Shown here: in pieces, positions 1 through 12,500 of the stretch | Numbering within the stretch: the first letter of the stretch is position 1 | Layout of the letters: each line of letters begins with the position of its first letter | From: Corydoras sp. C115 | Taxonomy: Eukaryota; Chordata; Actinopteri; Siluriformes; Callichthyidae | Direction of reading: 5' to 3' | Length of the DNA: 64,000 nt | Assembly (NCBI GenBank): GCA_019802505.1 | Contig: JAFMOC010000082.1 | Location: 2,080,501 to 2,144,500, forward strand | Position numbers and translations under genes: made by a program | The notes under the pieces: generated by a model | What the model saw: only the letters and a program-made list of their open reading frames with translations | The model's database searches: none | Told to the model about the DNA's origin: nothing

Positions 1-178
1 GCCTGTGTGCAAGAATTTGGAACTGCCATTATCACCAGGTTTTTATACCCACACATAACCTTGACTGAGCTAAAGGTAACTAGAAGCTTGTACAGCTAAT
101 CGGAGTGTTGTTTGAGTCGTCAACAAAGAAGTTTTTGTTCTCTGTGACAGAGTGAAAGTGATGTGCGCATGCATTTAG
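1..178 (+). other. Candidate 5' untranslated exon of the plus-strand membrane-protein gene
   Basis: A splice donor (ATTTAG/GTGAGA) ends this stretch at 178. The next acceptor (TTTTTTTTCCAG) at 235 opens the exon that holds the first ATG at 257. The stretch includes GAGTGAAAGTGATG near 151-164, half of an interferon response element. The window starts inside or just at this exon, so the promoter is not visible. This is inferred from splice signals only. Confidence 0.35.
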
Positions 179-256
179 GTGAGACCGACACAGTCCACTT
201 GAAATAATAAATTGTAACAAGTATTTTTTTTCCAGTAAAAATTATAATCACAAAAT

Positions 257-3200
257 ATGGCTGGTAATGTCAGCATAAATTTTGATGTATATGATGATCC
301 CACAAAGCAGTTACGTATATTTAACTTTATTATGTGTATAAGAATAACAAAAAAGTAATTAATGAATTGTTTATTTTATTTAGTTAAGAATTTTTATTTT
401 ACAATTTTTTTTTAGGAGAAAGATTGCTTTAATTCTATTTAGGTACAATCTACACAAGACTTTTAGTGGTAGTTGTGGTGGTTGTGGGTGAGGGGTTTTG
501 GGTGGTTCTTTTCTAGGGCATGAAGGGCTTTACGTTTGCAGACACAAAATATAGTATATATAGCACCTGCCACGGCCTAGCACCTCAGGTAAGAGATCAA
601 GAACCTCCAATGGGTGATAGAAATGTGTATCTGTTTTTGTTTTACTAACATACAGCTGTAATTTTTACCCTGCCATTTATACACTTTAGCCTGCACATTC
701 CATAATGATACGCCTTTAACACAATATACATCTAACATCTAGTCAATCTATGATTAGATGTTAGACAGAGACAATTATTTGAAGCAAATAGATGAAAAAT
801 GAATTAATTTTTAATACTTTGTTTTAAAACTGATGCAACGCAGTGTTTCTGAAACCCTGGTCCAAAAACAACAGAGAGCAAGCCAGTTGCAGCAAAAGAA
901 AAAAAAACATTATTAAATGTTCAAAGCAATTTCATAATAATTATGACAAATAGAATAAACTAAATCATCTTCTATAAATATTATGGTGTCAATTTATCAA
1001 GTAAGAATACAAATGACATTGACAAATCTCAAAGCACTGCATATTATCAAAAAGAATAAAAAGAACAAGATCAATAGATAAGAACAATGCTTTTGTAAAA
1101 ACTAATTAAAATACTGCGCATATAGACTTGGATCATGTTGAAGAAAATTGTTTTATATTGATTTAAAATTCAACTGTGATCAGTTATTGCTTTCAATATT
1201 AAAAAAAATATTGGTTTGGCAAATAAAACCAGCTCTCACATATTTGCACTTGGGCAATTTAGTATCTCTAAGTTTACCTGATGTGTTTTTGGACTATGGA
1301 CAGAGAACCAGTGATCCTCCAAAAAAAAACCCACACAGATTACATTTTAAATATACTTTGAATGATTTTTTTTCCAGCTGTATTAACATGAAATATTGTT
1401 TGGTAACAACATCCATACATTATCTTCCACTTTATCCCATATTAGGGTCAGGGGGAAAGGTGTCCCCATGCCCAACCAGGGGAGAACGTTTCGTGCGCTG
1501 GGCAGATACACCAAGGACAGGGAGCCAATCTATCGCTGGGCATACACTCACTCACTCACTCACTCACTCACACAGACACACTCTATAAGGGACAATTTGG
1601 AGAACTCAATTGACTTCATCCATGTTTTTTTTTGTTTTTTTTTTGGACTGTGGGAGGAAACTGGAGAACCCGGGGGAAACCCACATGGACACGGGGAGAA
1701 CATGGAAACTCCACCCAGATGGGGATTAAAATAAAATCAATTGTGAAAAGTCCAATTGTATAAATCTACTTAGTTGGTTTGGTGTAATCAAACACCTTAC
1801 AGATCAAATATCAGGAAAGCTGTTGTGTACAGTATATAACTGAAATAAACTGTTGTGTAATGGAAACTTTGGAAATACCAACTTTATGTATTTCTTTGCT
1901 AGTAAAACATAATTATACAACAATTCACCATAATTATTGTGCTTTTAAAAAGCCACAGACATAGTATAAAAAGTTATTTAACACTGTTGGCCTCGTTTTA
2001 AATTACTATGTAAGGCATTATTTAGAAATTTAAAATCCCAGTATCTCTCTAAATGTCTTTTGTTAAAGTGGATGAGTCTATACTGATTCCCAAAGTTGAC
2101 TTTTGAAATAAGCTTAGACACATTTTCTCAAAAGCAAGACATTCAAAGTTTTTATGGCTGAAATTGGTTAATACATGCACATGGCATTACTCCCACAAAC
2201 GTTATACGAATATTTATTTGGCGACCTCTGCTGGTGATTGTTGAAAAGTCCAACGATAAAATAAAATTTAAATTTGCACTTTTCACTGTAGCAAGTGAGC
2301 TACCGGTTTTTTTGATGTAACGTAGCCTAAATAACATATGTAAAATTTAGTTTTTTAGTATTCGTGATTTCTATTAAATATTTTCGAGATTTTGTCTTAC
2401 AGCTAAATTTACAATGTAAAAAATGTTAAGAATTTATATTTGATCACTGTTAAATGTTTCGTTCAACATTCATTCATTCATTCATTATCTTCCGTTTATC
2501 CTCTATTAGGGTCGCGGTGGGGTTCCAGGGGAGAACGTCTCGGGCGCTGGGCAGATAGACCCAGGACAGGGCGCCAATCTATCGCTGGGCACACACTCGC
2601 ACAGACACACTCTATATGGGGCAATTTGGAGAACTCAATTGACTTGATCCATGTTTTTGGACTGTGGGAGGAAACCGGAGAACCCGGAGGAAACCCACGC
2701 GGACACGGGGAGAACATGGAAACTCCACCCAGATGGGGGTTTGAACCGGGAATCCCTAGCGCTGAGAGGCGAACGTGCTAACCACTAAGCCACCGTGCCA
2801 CCTAAATATTCATTCATTCATTATCTTCCGCTTTATCCTCTATTAGGGTCGCGGTGGGGTTCCCCATGCCCATCCAGGGGAGAACGTCTCGGGCGCTGGG
2901 TAGATACACCCAGGACAGGGTGCCAATCTATCGCTGGGCACACACTCACTCACTCACACAGACACACTCTATATGGGGCAATTTGGAGAACTCAATTGAC
3001 TTGATCTATGTTTTTGGACTGTGGGAGGAAACCGGAGAACCCGGAGGAAACCCACGCAGACACGGGGAGAACATGGAAACTCCACCCAGATGGGGATTCG
3101 AACCGGGAATCCCTAGCGCTGAGAGGCGAACGTGCTAACCACTAAGCCACTGTGCCGCCTTCGTTTAACATAATTTTATTCATTCATTCATTATCTCCCG

Positions 3201-5266
3201 CTTTATCCTCTATTAGGGTCACGGTGGGGTTCCCCATGCCCATCCAGGGGAGAACGTCTCGGGCGCTGGGCAGATACACCCAGGACAGGGCGCCAATCTA
3301 TCGCTGGGCACACACTCACTCACACAGACACACTCTATATGGGGCAATTTTGAGAATTCAATTGACTTGATCCATATTTTTGGACTGTGGGAGGAAACCG
3401 GAGAACCCGGAGGAAATCCACACGGACACGGGGAGAACATGGAAACTCCACCCAGATGGGGATTCGAACCGGGAATCCCTAGCGCTGAGAGGAGAACATG
3501 AGAAATTTGACAGAAATGCTGGGAAAGTGAGGGACGTATTTTTAAACATATACATTAAGTTACAAGTTCCTGCACGGATTTGAACCGATTGAACCAAACC
3601 AATTCGACTCCCAGTAAACCAGAAATTCAGTCTGAGGAGTCGACTCTTTTAAATAACGAACAATTCGTTAAGAATCAAACAGGCTCAAACATCAACAGCT
3701 AATAAACAGTTTTAATTCAATACGATCGGTTTTAATTCGACATCATTTATTTAGCGGATTATTGGATAATCCAGAGGTTTCACAGACTCGAATCTTGAAC
3801 AAAGCTTCGAAGGTAAGTTTACACGAGAACCGCTGAAGTACAACCATCTACCTGAATTTTATTACTAAAACAACCACTTAGTATTTTTAAGTTAACAGTT
3901 GTGAAAATTGTGCTTACGAGGTTTACAACTAAGCTATTCAATATATGTTATACTATATATACGTTTTATGTAAGATTTTAACATGTCAATTAGGGGACTA
4001 GAATGAAATCAATAATACAGTTGGTTACTTCTACTGCAAAATAAAAAAGAACGACGAGCCCAAACTTGCAACATCAACCCTTTAATGAGCTAAACAACAA
4101 AATACAATGTATTCAAATTTAATATTCTTTTATATTAATTTATATTTAAAGGGGGGGGGGGGGGGGGGGCGCAGCATCGACCAACAATCAGGTTTGATGA
4201 ATTTACAGTATAGTTGGTTTTCTTCATAACTTCTGACTTGTAATGTTCTCATTTGTAAGTCGCTTTGGATAAAAGCGTCTGCTAAATGACTAAATGTAAA
4301 TGTAAATGTATTTGTAAATGAAATGTAATTTCACTGTGTTATCAGCCAAATGTTAAATACCTAGTGTGCATCTGCAAAACATGCAAAAACACAAGACATC
4401 CTTTTTCTCTTTAAGGCAGAATTTGTATATCATTCATTCATTATCTTCCGCTTTGTCCTCTATTAGGGTCGTGGGGGGGGTTCCCCATGCCCATCCAGGG
4501 GAGAACGTTTCGGGCGCTGGGCAGATACACCCAGGACAAGGCGCCAATCTATCACTGGGCACACACACACGCACACAAACACACTCTACATGGGGCAATT
4601 TGGAGAACTCAATTGACTTGATCCATGTTTTTGGACTGCGGGAGGAAACCGGAGAACCCGGAGGAAACCCACGCGGACATGGGGAGAACATGGAAACTCC
4701 ACCCAGACCGGGAATCCCTAGTGCTGAGAGGAGAACATGCTAACCACTAAGCCACTGTGCCACCCAGAATTTGTATAATGTATTGTAATCTTTTAAATAA
4801 AATGGATATGTAAGAACCATAGCTCTCTAAATCTCCAGATCTTCAAGCTATTGTGTTACTTAGATAAGTGGCTAAGAAAATACATCAGGGCAAGGTGGTA
4901 GAGATTTTTAACTACATGTATATGGCTATTAAAATATTGTGAAGAATCAAGTTTGGATTTAAATTGTATTAAATCGTCAAATCAGACGTCTAAGTTGGGT
5001 ACAGCCTTTATTGTAATTATATGTTTAATCATATGCTCAATAAGGTATTTTTGTTTTTATTTCTATAATTCTTTACACAAGTTATATGTGTGTGTAGGAA
5101 TGGATAGCCGTGGGATGAGCTCCATGTCTCAGTGGTTAAACTCCGAAGTTTTTGTCATATTTGTCGTTGTACTGCTTCTTATCCTTGTTTCCATAATTGT
5201 GATCTGCTGTTTCAAAAGACAGACTGACCAACTACCAGGGTATTAATGCACAACCCACACAAACAC

Positions 5267-5364
<98 letters not shown>

Positions 5365-5543
5365 CACATTAGTTTAGCTTTTGTAGACAATTACATCCTT
5401 CTTTTTTTTTCAACAGAAGAATGGCAGAAATTGAGATTATTCCCACTACAGGTCCAAAGCAACCAACCAAGGTTGACTGTGAGGGTCATCATGGAGCAGA
5501 AACATGCCACAAAGCTCATTCAACTGATAACAGTCAACAGTAA
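257..5543 (+). CDS. Putative 108-aa single-pass membrane protein, three coding exons
   Basis: Exons 257-314, 5098-5239 and 5417-5543 join in phase (1, then 2) and total 327 nt, a complete 108-codon frame plus stop. The protein starts MAGNVSINFDVYDD, then has a short polar stretch, one strongly hydrophobic membrane segment (VFVIFVVVLLLILVSIIVICC, about residues 37-57), a basic stop-transfer KRQ, and a polar tail ending NSQQ. There is no signal peptide, so it may be a type III or tail-in orientation. The 4.8-kb intron holds five SINE copies. A polyA signal AATAAA lies at 5748-5753. A second open frame runs through the last exon to 5718 with an acidic Ser-rich tail; the splice phase selects the shorter one. 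I do not recognise the protein. The gene is convergent with gene 1. Other exons inside the long intron cannot be excluded. Confidence 0.45.
1411..1728 (-). repeat. tRNA-headed SINE, head truncated
   Basis: Same family as the other SINE copies. From the tail end it shows TTATCTTCCACTTTATCC, then the GGGCGCTGGGCAGATACACC-like body, the TTTTTGGACTGTGGGAGGAAAC block and the CATGGAAACTCCACCCAGAT block. The tRNA-like head with the B box is missing. It includes a (CACT)n expansion near 1547-1575. Confidence 0.8.
2221..2234 (-). promoter_or_regulatory. CTCF-like site
   Basis: GCGACCTCTGCTGG matches the reverse complement of the vertebrate CTCF core (CCASYAGRKGGCR-type) at 13 of 14 positions. It lies in the intron of the plus-strand gene. 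Motif match only; occupancy is unknown. Confidence 0.3.
2466..2801 (-). repeat. tRNA-headed SINE, near full length
   Basis: Contains a (CATT)n tail, the conserved body and a complete head. The head ends with the reverse complement of TGGCTTAGTGGTTAGCACG (A-box region); the B-box stretch here reads GGTTCAAACC, one base off the family form GGTTCGAATCC. A small internal deletion removes the CCCCATGCCCATCC block. Confidence 0.85.
2808..3160 (-). repeat. tRNA-headed SINE, full length
   Basis: Full-length copy directly abutting the previous one: (CATT)n tail, body, B box and A box, ending CACTGTGCCGCC on the plus strand. The two copies sit head to tail with only a few bases between them. Confidence 0.87.
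3177..3500 (-). repeat. tRNA-headed SINE, head truncated
   Basis: Third consecutive copy in the same orientation. Homology stops just after the GCTGAGAGG block, within the tRNA-like head. Confidence 0.85.
4151..4169. repeat. 19-bp poly-G tract
   Basis: Uninterrupted run of 19 G followed by CGCAGC. Its length is probably uncertain in any assembly. Confidence 0.95.
4240..4322 (+). repeat. 3' tail of a fish L2-type LINE or its partner SINE
   Basis: Contains GTCGCTTTGGATAAAAGCG, a stem (CGCTTT/AAAGCG) closed by a GGATA loop, followed by a TAAATG-type short tandem tail. This stem-loop is the conserved 3' recognition element of UnaL2-like LINEs and the SINEs they mobilise. Only the 3' end is present. 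Confidence 0.65.
4430..4766 (-). repeat. tRNA-headed SINE
   Basis: Fifth copy in the first coding intron of the plus-strand gene. It has the (CATT)n tail, body and A-box end (CACTAAGCCACTGTGCCACC on the plus strand). Part of the B-box segment is deleted near 4706. Confidence 0.85.
5266..5364. repeat. (CA)n(TA)n(TG)n compound microsatellite
   Basis: CA repeats pass into TA and then TG repeats, in the intron between coding exons two and three of the plus-strand gene. The tract is palindromic overall and could form a hairpin. Confidence 0.95.
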
Positions 5544-5759
5544 CCTCACCATAGAATCTGATGGCTCCACTAAACCCACTGACTCATTAGAGGTTGTTCC
5601 CTCTACATCTGCAAATCTGATGGATTCATCTGTTCAAACTAAAGTTGAAGCAAACAGTAAAAAATGTGAAGAAAACAGTGGTGACAGTGATGACACATTC
5701 TTCTCATTCTCGTATTAGTCTGCTACATCTATAATTCATTTTTATTAAATAAAAAATAA

Positions 5760-6539
5760 ATTTAAATTATTTATTATTTAATTATTATTTAAGTGTTTGA
5801 GTGTCTTCAGACACTGATTAAGAAAAGCTTATTATTATGTATATTATATATACAGTATATATATATATATATATAATTTTATTTATTTATTTTTTTAAAT
5901 GATTTTTTCCCCACAATTTGTAAGCATCAACTATCACTACAAATACATGAAATTATCAAATTATTTGCCCAGCAATTGAATGGGGCCCTGTCTTGGTAAA
6001 TTTTCTTTTTATTCCCATTGTTAAATTTGTCAGATTTAATAAAGTATTGATTTAACATTCAGTTTAACATTCAGATCAATTTTCTAACTACATACTGTAC
6101 TGTAAATACCCACCTGACAAATAATAAACATACATTCATTTCAATAATCACACAAAGGAAATCATAATTACCCATCTATACTCAAGTGACATGTTTATTG
6201 TAATACCTCTAAATAATATGCTTTAATATATTTACTGGATCATGCAGATGAATCAAACATAAATCAAATGTACACCAATATTTCCTTTAGTACATGAAAT
6301 ACAGCCAAAATAATGTGAGAATACATTTTTGTACTGGTGCAGACAAATTTCATCGATTATGGTCAGCATGCTGTCAGGTCTGGTGCTTTAATGTGCAGCA
6401 AATGGAAGGACTTCTTCCTAATATAGCAAAGATATTCCAATTAATTTTGTAAACCAGGTTTTAAACACAACTTTATAATAATATAAGTTTCTGGGTCAGT
6501 GCAGCATAAAGCAGTGAAAAACAAATGTTGGTTCATGTC
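5760..6539. other. Convergent intergenic gap with polyA signals from both sides
   Basis: No coding sequence seen. The plus-strand gene's AATAAA lies just before this stretch. For gene 1 on the minus strand, AATAAA occurs at 6008-6013 (read as TTTATT on the plus strand), about 530 nt beyond its proposed stop, so much of 6008-6539 is probably 3' untranslated sequence of gene 1. A (TA)n tract lies near 5850-5875. Confidence 0.4.
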
Positions 6540-6566
6540 TCAGGAGCACATTTTTTTAAATTCCTT
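6540..6566 (-). CDS. Gene 1 terminal coding exon (proposed)
   Basis: Acceptor AAATCACAG precedes nine codons, KEFKKMCS and TGA, in phase 0 after the last module (which ends ...LQSQ at 6811). It is very short, so this is an inference from phase and splice signal. The next gene has a much longer terminal exon, so another 3' exon could exist. Confidence 0.4.
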   Translation of the reverse strand, partial: KEFKKMCS

Positions 6567-9500
6567 CTGTGATTTGTTGTTAGGGCCATAAGAGCTAAAA
6601 TAATGAAAAAAATAAGAGCTAAAATAATGTAACTTTGGTTTTGAACCTTTTTCCCTCCGAAAGTAAATGTATCTTGCTACAATTTTAATCTTTAAATTTG
6701 AATTTATTGATACCTAATTATATGATGCCTAATAATTTTCACCAAGTGGACTAGAAAGCAACCTTCTTCCCTTAAAATAATAATAAAGAATCACATGATC
6801 AAACAAGTACCTGACTTTGTAGAAAGTTTACGATTTTGATAAGTGATTCCTTATTTTTATGACATTGCAGTAATCCCTGTTCATTAACCAGACAGTCGAC
6901 TGCAAATGCCTTCTCTCTGTTTACAGCGCTGCTGTCTGGTACAATAAAGTCTGTGTTATGGAGCACCACCAGCAGTATAGGTTTGGTGTCTATAGAAAAC
7001 AATATAAAAACTAGAGTGAATTACCAAGCATAAATAATTAAATAAAAATTATAAAATAATAAAATAAAAAGCATTTAAATACCTGAAACTACCCGAAGTA
7101 ATTCCAGTGTATTTTCAATATCAGTTTCAGCTTGACAGTCAACAAGATAGAACCCTAGTATAAAATCAATCTCATCTGTATGTTCAACCTCATACAGACC
7201 AGGAATTTGAGCTTCCAGGTCACGAGTAAATGTCTTATCAATATTCATTACATCTCCAGGCTTATAAATGAAATATTTCACATCTGAAATAAAGAAACAA
7301 GTGCAAAAGAAGCAAATATCACATCTATTAATAAATGTATTTTTTTAAAGAAAAAGTGGAACTGTTTTACGCTTTCTGTCTTACCATTTTCCATGCTCTT
7401 AGATCCAGTCAGATTTCCTTGACACTGTCATAAAAGTACAACAAAAAGGTTAATTAATTAATTTATTATAAAAATTTACAATTTAAATTGGTTAAGTTAG
7501 TGCACTTGAATAATTATTTCTGTTGTTACATAACTTTAATTTGTTGCTTTTATGAGATGGGTTTGTGACAGTGAAACAATACCATTGGCTGAATACTGAG
7601 CTAACATTATGGTTTACCTTTAGTTATGCCGTTTTAGGACTTGTCATGTAGCTTTTGCGATATCATCACCTATTATATAATTTGCAAATAATCCATGATG
7701 TTATACTGATGAGCTTAAAGATTCTGTTATAAGTTTTATATTCTGTTATACATATAGTTCGCTTCTTGTTTTAAAGACTGGCCGGCTGCCTAAGGAGGAT
7801 GGTTCCCCCACTGAGTCTTGATCCTCTGTCAGTGAGATGGTAATATGTAATATTGGCTTGCTTTTTTCAAGGGTACAGGGCTCTAGATTTTAAACAACGC
7901 ACTGTTGTGAAATATGCTTTATAAATACATACACCTAAAATTGTACAAGATTGTATTTGCTTGCCAAAAATGACTGAGAGAATGAAATTTTAAAAGAAGT
8001 ACAAAACTAGACATAATTACCACCATTCTTAAATTTGTAATTATAAAATCTGTTTTTAAAAAAAGATAAAATCTATATAATCATAAACTTAACCTTTATT
8101 AAAATAATCATAAACTTAAAGAAGTACCTGACGTCGTATGATGTTTTTAATGCTGGTGAGTGATTCAACATTCTGACGACACTGCAGTAATCCCTTTTCA
8201 TTGAACAGACAGTCAACTATAAGAGCATTCCCTCTTCTTCCAGCTCTGCTGTTGTCTGCTACAATAAGGTCTGTGTGATGGCACACCATCAGAATTGTAG
8301 GTTTGGTGTCTGAAAGAACAGAATAAAAGTCTAGAGTTTTTAAACAATAAATTACCAACATTAAAAAATATATATTAAATTCCTGCATTAAATACCTGAA
8401 AAACTATAAAGCCTTTCCAGTTTTGATTTAATATTTATACCAGATTGACCAGCAGGAAAGAAACCCAGTTTAAAATCACACTCTTCCACAGTGAAAACCT
8501 GATGCAAACTGGGGATCATTGCCTTTAGATCAGCTACAATTCTTTCGTCAATACATATTTTTGTGTTGAAGTAACACTTAAGTGGTTTCATGTCTGTAAT
8601 AACATCATACAAATAGGAAATGTTATACTTACAGATATTTATAATACAAATATTTTACAGTATTTATCCTACCAATCTTCAGAGTGTCTTCTATTTCCAT
8701 TTTTTCATCAGTTATGTTGCACTAAAATAGATTTATAAAAAAATTTAAAAAAGATGAATATAATGAGATTTAAGCAGGAGCTCAACAACCAAACATTATG
8801 TGAATAATGTTTTATGTTCAAAAAAATAAATTATAAACAAGAAATAAATAAACAACAAATGTCAAAATGCTTTAATGTCAGCACTTATATGTATGTTATT
8901 GGCCATAGAAGTTTTAAAAACTCACTTTTAAAACACTTAAAAAATATCCACAATTGCAAAAAACATAGCAAGAAAAAATTAACATGCTATTACTTAAAAT
9001 AAATAGCATACATTTAGTATTAATCAATTTAAAATGCTACAAGGTAGGGGAGGGTGCCCAGCATTAACGTGTGACCGAACCACATGCTTCACCTCAACCC
9101 CACTACAAAAACCCGACCATATTAAAAACAATGATAGATTAAAAAAAACAACAATAGTAATTGCACTTGGTTGTTTAAAAATGTAATACATTATATATAT
9201 ATAACTTGTTTGACAACTTCAGCAATATACAAGACAGAAGCAAAATGTAGAAATGACCACCTTGTTAAGATTTTCTTATATTGGTAAACATATGGTTATA
9301 GGTACCTTGTCTTGAATGAAATTAATAATTTTGTCCAGAGCTTCATTCTTTCGACCATATAACAATTCCTGATCAGTGATCAGACAGTCAACTGCAACCA
9401 TATTCATTTGGTCAGTTACAGCTTTACTGCTGTCTGGTACAGAAGAGGCTGTGTGATGAAGCACCACTAAAGCTGTAGGTTTACCAGCTATATGAAAAAA

Positions 9501-12500
9501 AACATTAGGTTATTTTAAACATTTTTATGGCTTTTTGATTGGCAAAGCACATGTTAATGGAACTCGTACTGTTAGCATAAACAATATAATAAAATGGCAT
9601 TATTCAAAGCCATAAGCCTTACGTTATTTTTAATTAAATTAGAAAATTAAGCAATTAAAAAGCTACAAAAATGAAAACAATTAGTTAAAAATAAATGCAT
9701 TACTTTAAACACTGGGACTGTCACAAACAAGATGCAGAACATGAACAAACAAGAATTAGTCTGATATGTAATATATAATATATATATTTTAGAAAGTATA
9801 ATATGTAGTTTTTATTTTATTATCCTAAGATGCCTGTTAAAAAATAAGAATGCACTTTCTTTAATAGTAGTCCTCAGAATGTCAAATGCATTTTATGGCA
9901 AATGTGTATATATTTCACCTAGAGTATTAATAAGGAAGATGTGTGAAATATATATATACACACACACACCAATGTCCCAATGATTTAGGTTTTATTACCA
10001 GACAATTCTTGAAGCATTTTCAGTACTGTATTAATTGTACTTTCATTTTGTGTGACAACGGTGTAAAAACAAAGGAGGAAATCAGAGTCTTCCACCAGTG
10101 AACTCTTCTGTAGATTTAGGGTTTTTTGAAGTTGATCTATGAACTTCTCATGAACATTTTGTGTGTGTCCCATTGGAAAAACAAGGCACTTTAATTTTTT
10201 GTTTGCTGTAAGTAAAAAGCATACATACAACAGGGAAATTAGGCTTTCTTTATACATCCAACTGGATAAAGAATCTATAGATAATCTCTGTACCCTATAG
10301 AAATAGTCAGATTTTTTATCAAACAACAAAACACACGAAAAGATTCATCTTGATTTACACATTTTGTTTTATGACATTCTTTTTAATACAAAAATAATAA
10401 TAATAAATTAAACAATGAAAAAAGCCTGCTTGTTTTGTATAATTTATATATTTTGCTTTGTTGGCGTCCTTTTTGGTTTTTGGAAATTTGTGTTCATTCT
10501 AAAAAGCATAATCTTTGTCTAATCTGACAATTAACACATTTAGCAATTACAAGAGAGCCGCTGTATGATACTTTTTTTTGCAAGAGTAAGATTAACTTGC
10601 CACCCTGCCATACAGGCCATCTTTTTTGTAGACTTGTAAGATCACATGCACTGATTAAATTATCTTCATAATTCATAATTATTATCACAATGGTTACACT
10701 AAGTCACATGGGCAACATATTTCTCAGTCTAAATGTGGTCGTACACTACATTAATCTGGGTTTTAAAATGGGAAAAACTAATTTAATGTGCATGTATTTC
10801 TAAGCATTTATTGATTCTGTACTTAATTAATCTATGCACCAGCAGTAAATTACCTTAGTCTTTACACTCTAACAGAGATGATATTTATAAAATTATCAGT
10901 ATTTGTAGATTATTTGCAAAACAGATTTCATTATAATTTGTAAGAACTCTCATTGTTTTTTATTGATTTTGTTGTACACAGACTTAATGGAACAAAATCC
11001 TCAGGCACTTGGCTTCTTAATCTGAATTACTTCTATGTTAATAAGCTGTAACTTAGCCCATGTGGAGTTATGTAATATTCAATAATGCATTAATTCCTCC
11101 TAAAGCCCTCCTTTTAATTTATCAAACTCTTGGATATGAAACAAACCCCTTGACAACATTTTGATACTTATTGATAGCTAGGACCTATATAGATTTATAT
11201 CCAGCTGTTACAATTACTTATCAATTACAATTACTTATCAATTAACAATTACTTTACAATTAATTATCACTGATTAAAAAAACTATAGATAAAATGAGAA
11301 AATTTTAACCTAAAAAAAACGAAATATCAAACACAATGGAGTTACAGCCACAGATCTGACTAAACTCAAGGTAATCTGATATTAAACCATTAGTTTCTAT
11401 GCTGTTATTTATAAGAAGATGCCAACACATAATTTCAAATAAGCACAGCACTTAAATATCAATATCAATATGATTTGAGTCAACTGTTTGAGCCAATAAG
11501 TTTAAAGACACAGAACAATGCATATTTTGAAACATATCCACACCTATTTTTACTGCTTCATAATAACAATTATAATTTATTTATACTAACCTTTTTGCTG
11601 AACCACTTGTTCGGATTTATGTTTCTTATTGCTCTATACAAATAAAAATGTTGATTATCTTTAGAGACTATTCCAGACACAGATCATTACAGAATGTGTT
11701 AATGAGTTTAAAAATCTGATCATATTTTTCAGTAAATACATTTTATTGGTACTATTGACATAGAATTATTACCAGGTGTCAGTAACAACTCAAGTAATCC
11801 ATACACACAAAGAAGTAAGAAATCATGCAAGTAGTCCAATCATAAACAGCAGCTACACAGCACATGAGCAACCACATGCATGTACACACACACAGACACA
11901 TTCTCTACCTGTCTCTCGGACACATTTTCTTCTCTCTCACTTTTTCTCTCAGGGCACATGTTCACATTCACCTTAAAACAACACAAACCAGAAGTGAACA
12001 ACAATGTGATAAATTCATGGAGCTATGTCCTCTTTATAAATGCTTAAAAAGATTTTAAGAGATTATGTGCTAAAGTAAAAATTTAGACAAATTGATCTTA
12101 AATAATTTTACCTGTTTGATAAAGGTAATAACTTTGCTCAGGGATTCAGTATTCTTCTGACACTGCAGTAATCCACAATCTTCATAAAACAGACAGTCAG
12201 CGGTGATCAGATTTTTTCTCATTGCTAATCTGCTGCTGTTTGGTACAACACGTTCTTTATCATGGGTGTGATGAAGCACCACAACAGCTGCAGGCTTGGT
12301 GTCTATAAAATATAAAAGCTATTAATATCATTATATACTGCATCACTAAAGTACATTAAAAAACAGTTTTTTTACATTTTTTAATACCTGCAATAAAGTT
12401 AAATGCTGCTTTAATATCATTTTCATGTTGACTCACAACAGGACAGAAAACCAGAATAAAATCTGACTCCTGCTCTGTGTTCACTGTCTGCAGATCAGGT

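Noticed and set aside
1396..4743. Several open frames of 70-146 codons with recurring SLSPALSSIRV, QGRTSRALGRYTQDR and EETGEPGGNPRGHGENMETP-type peptides
   Set aside because: They are translations of the tRNA-headed SINE in its frames; the same peptides recur at every SINE copy and on both strands.
11776..12058. Plus-strand frames with ACTHTQTHSLP-type peptide in a gene 1 intron
   Set aside because: CA/CT-rich intron sequence without start context or splice partners; opposite strand to the gene.
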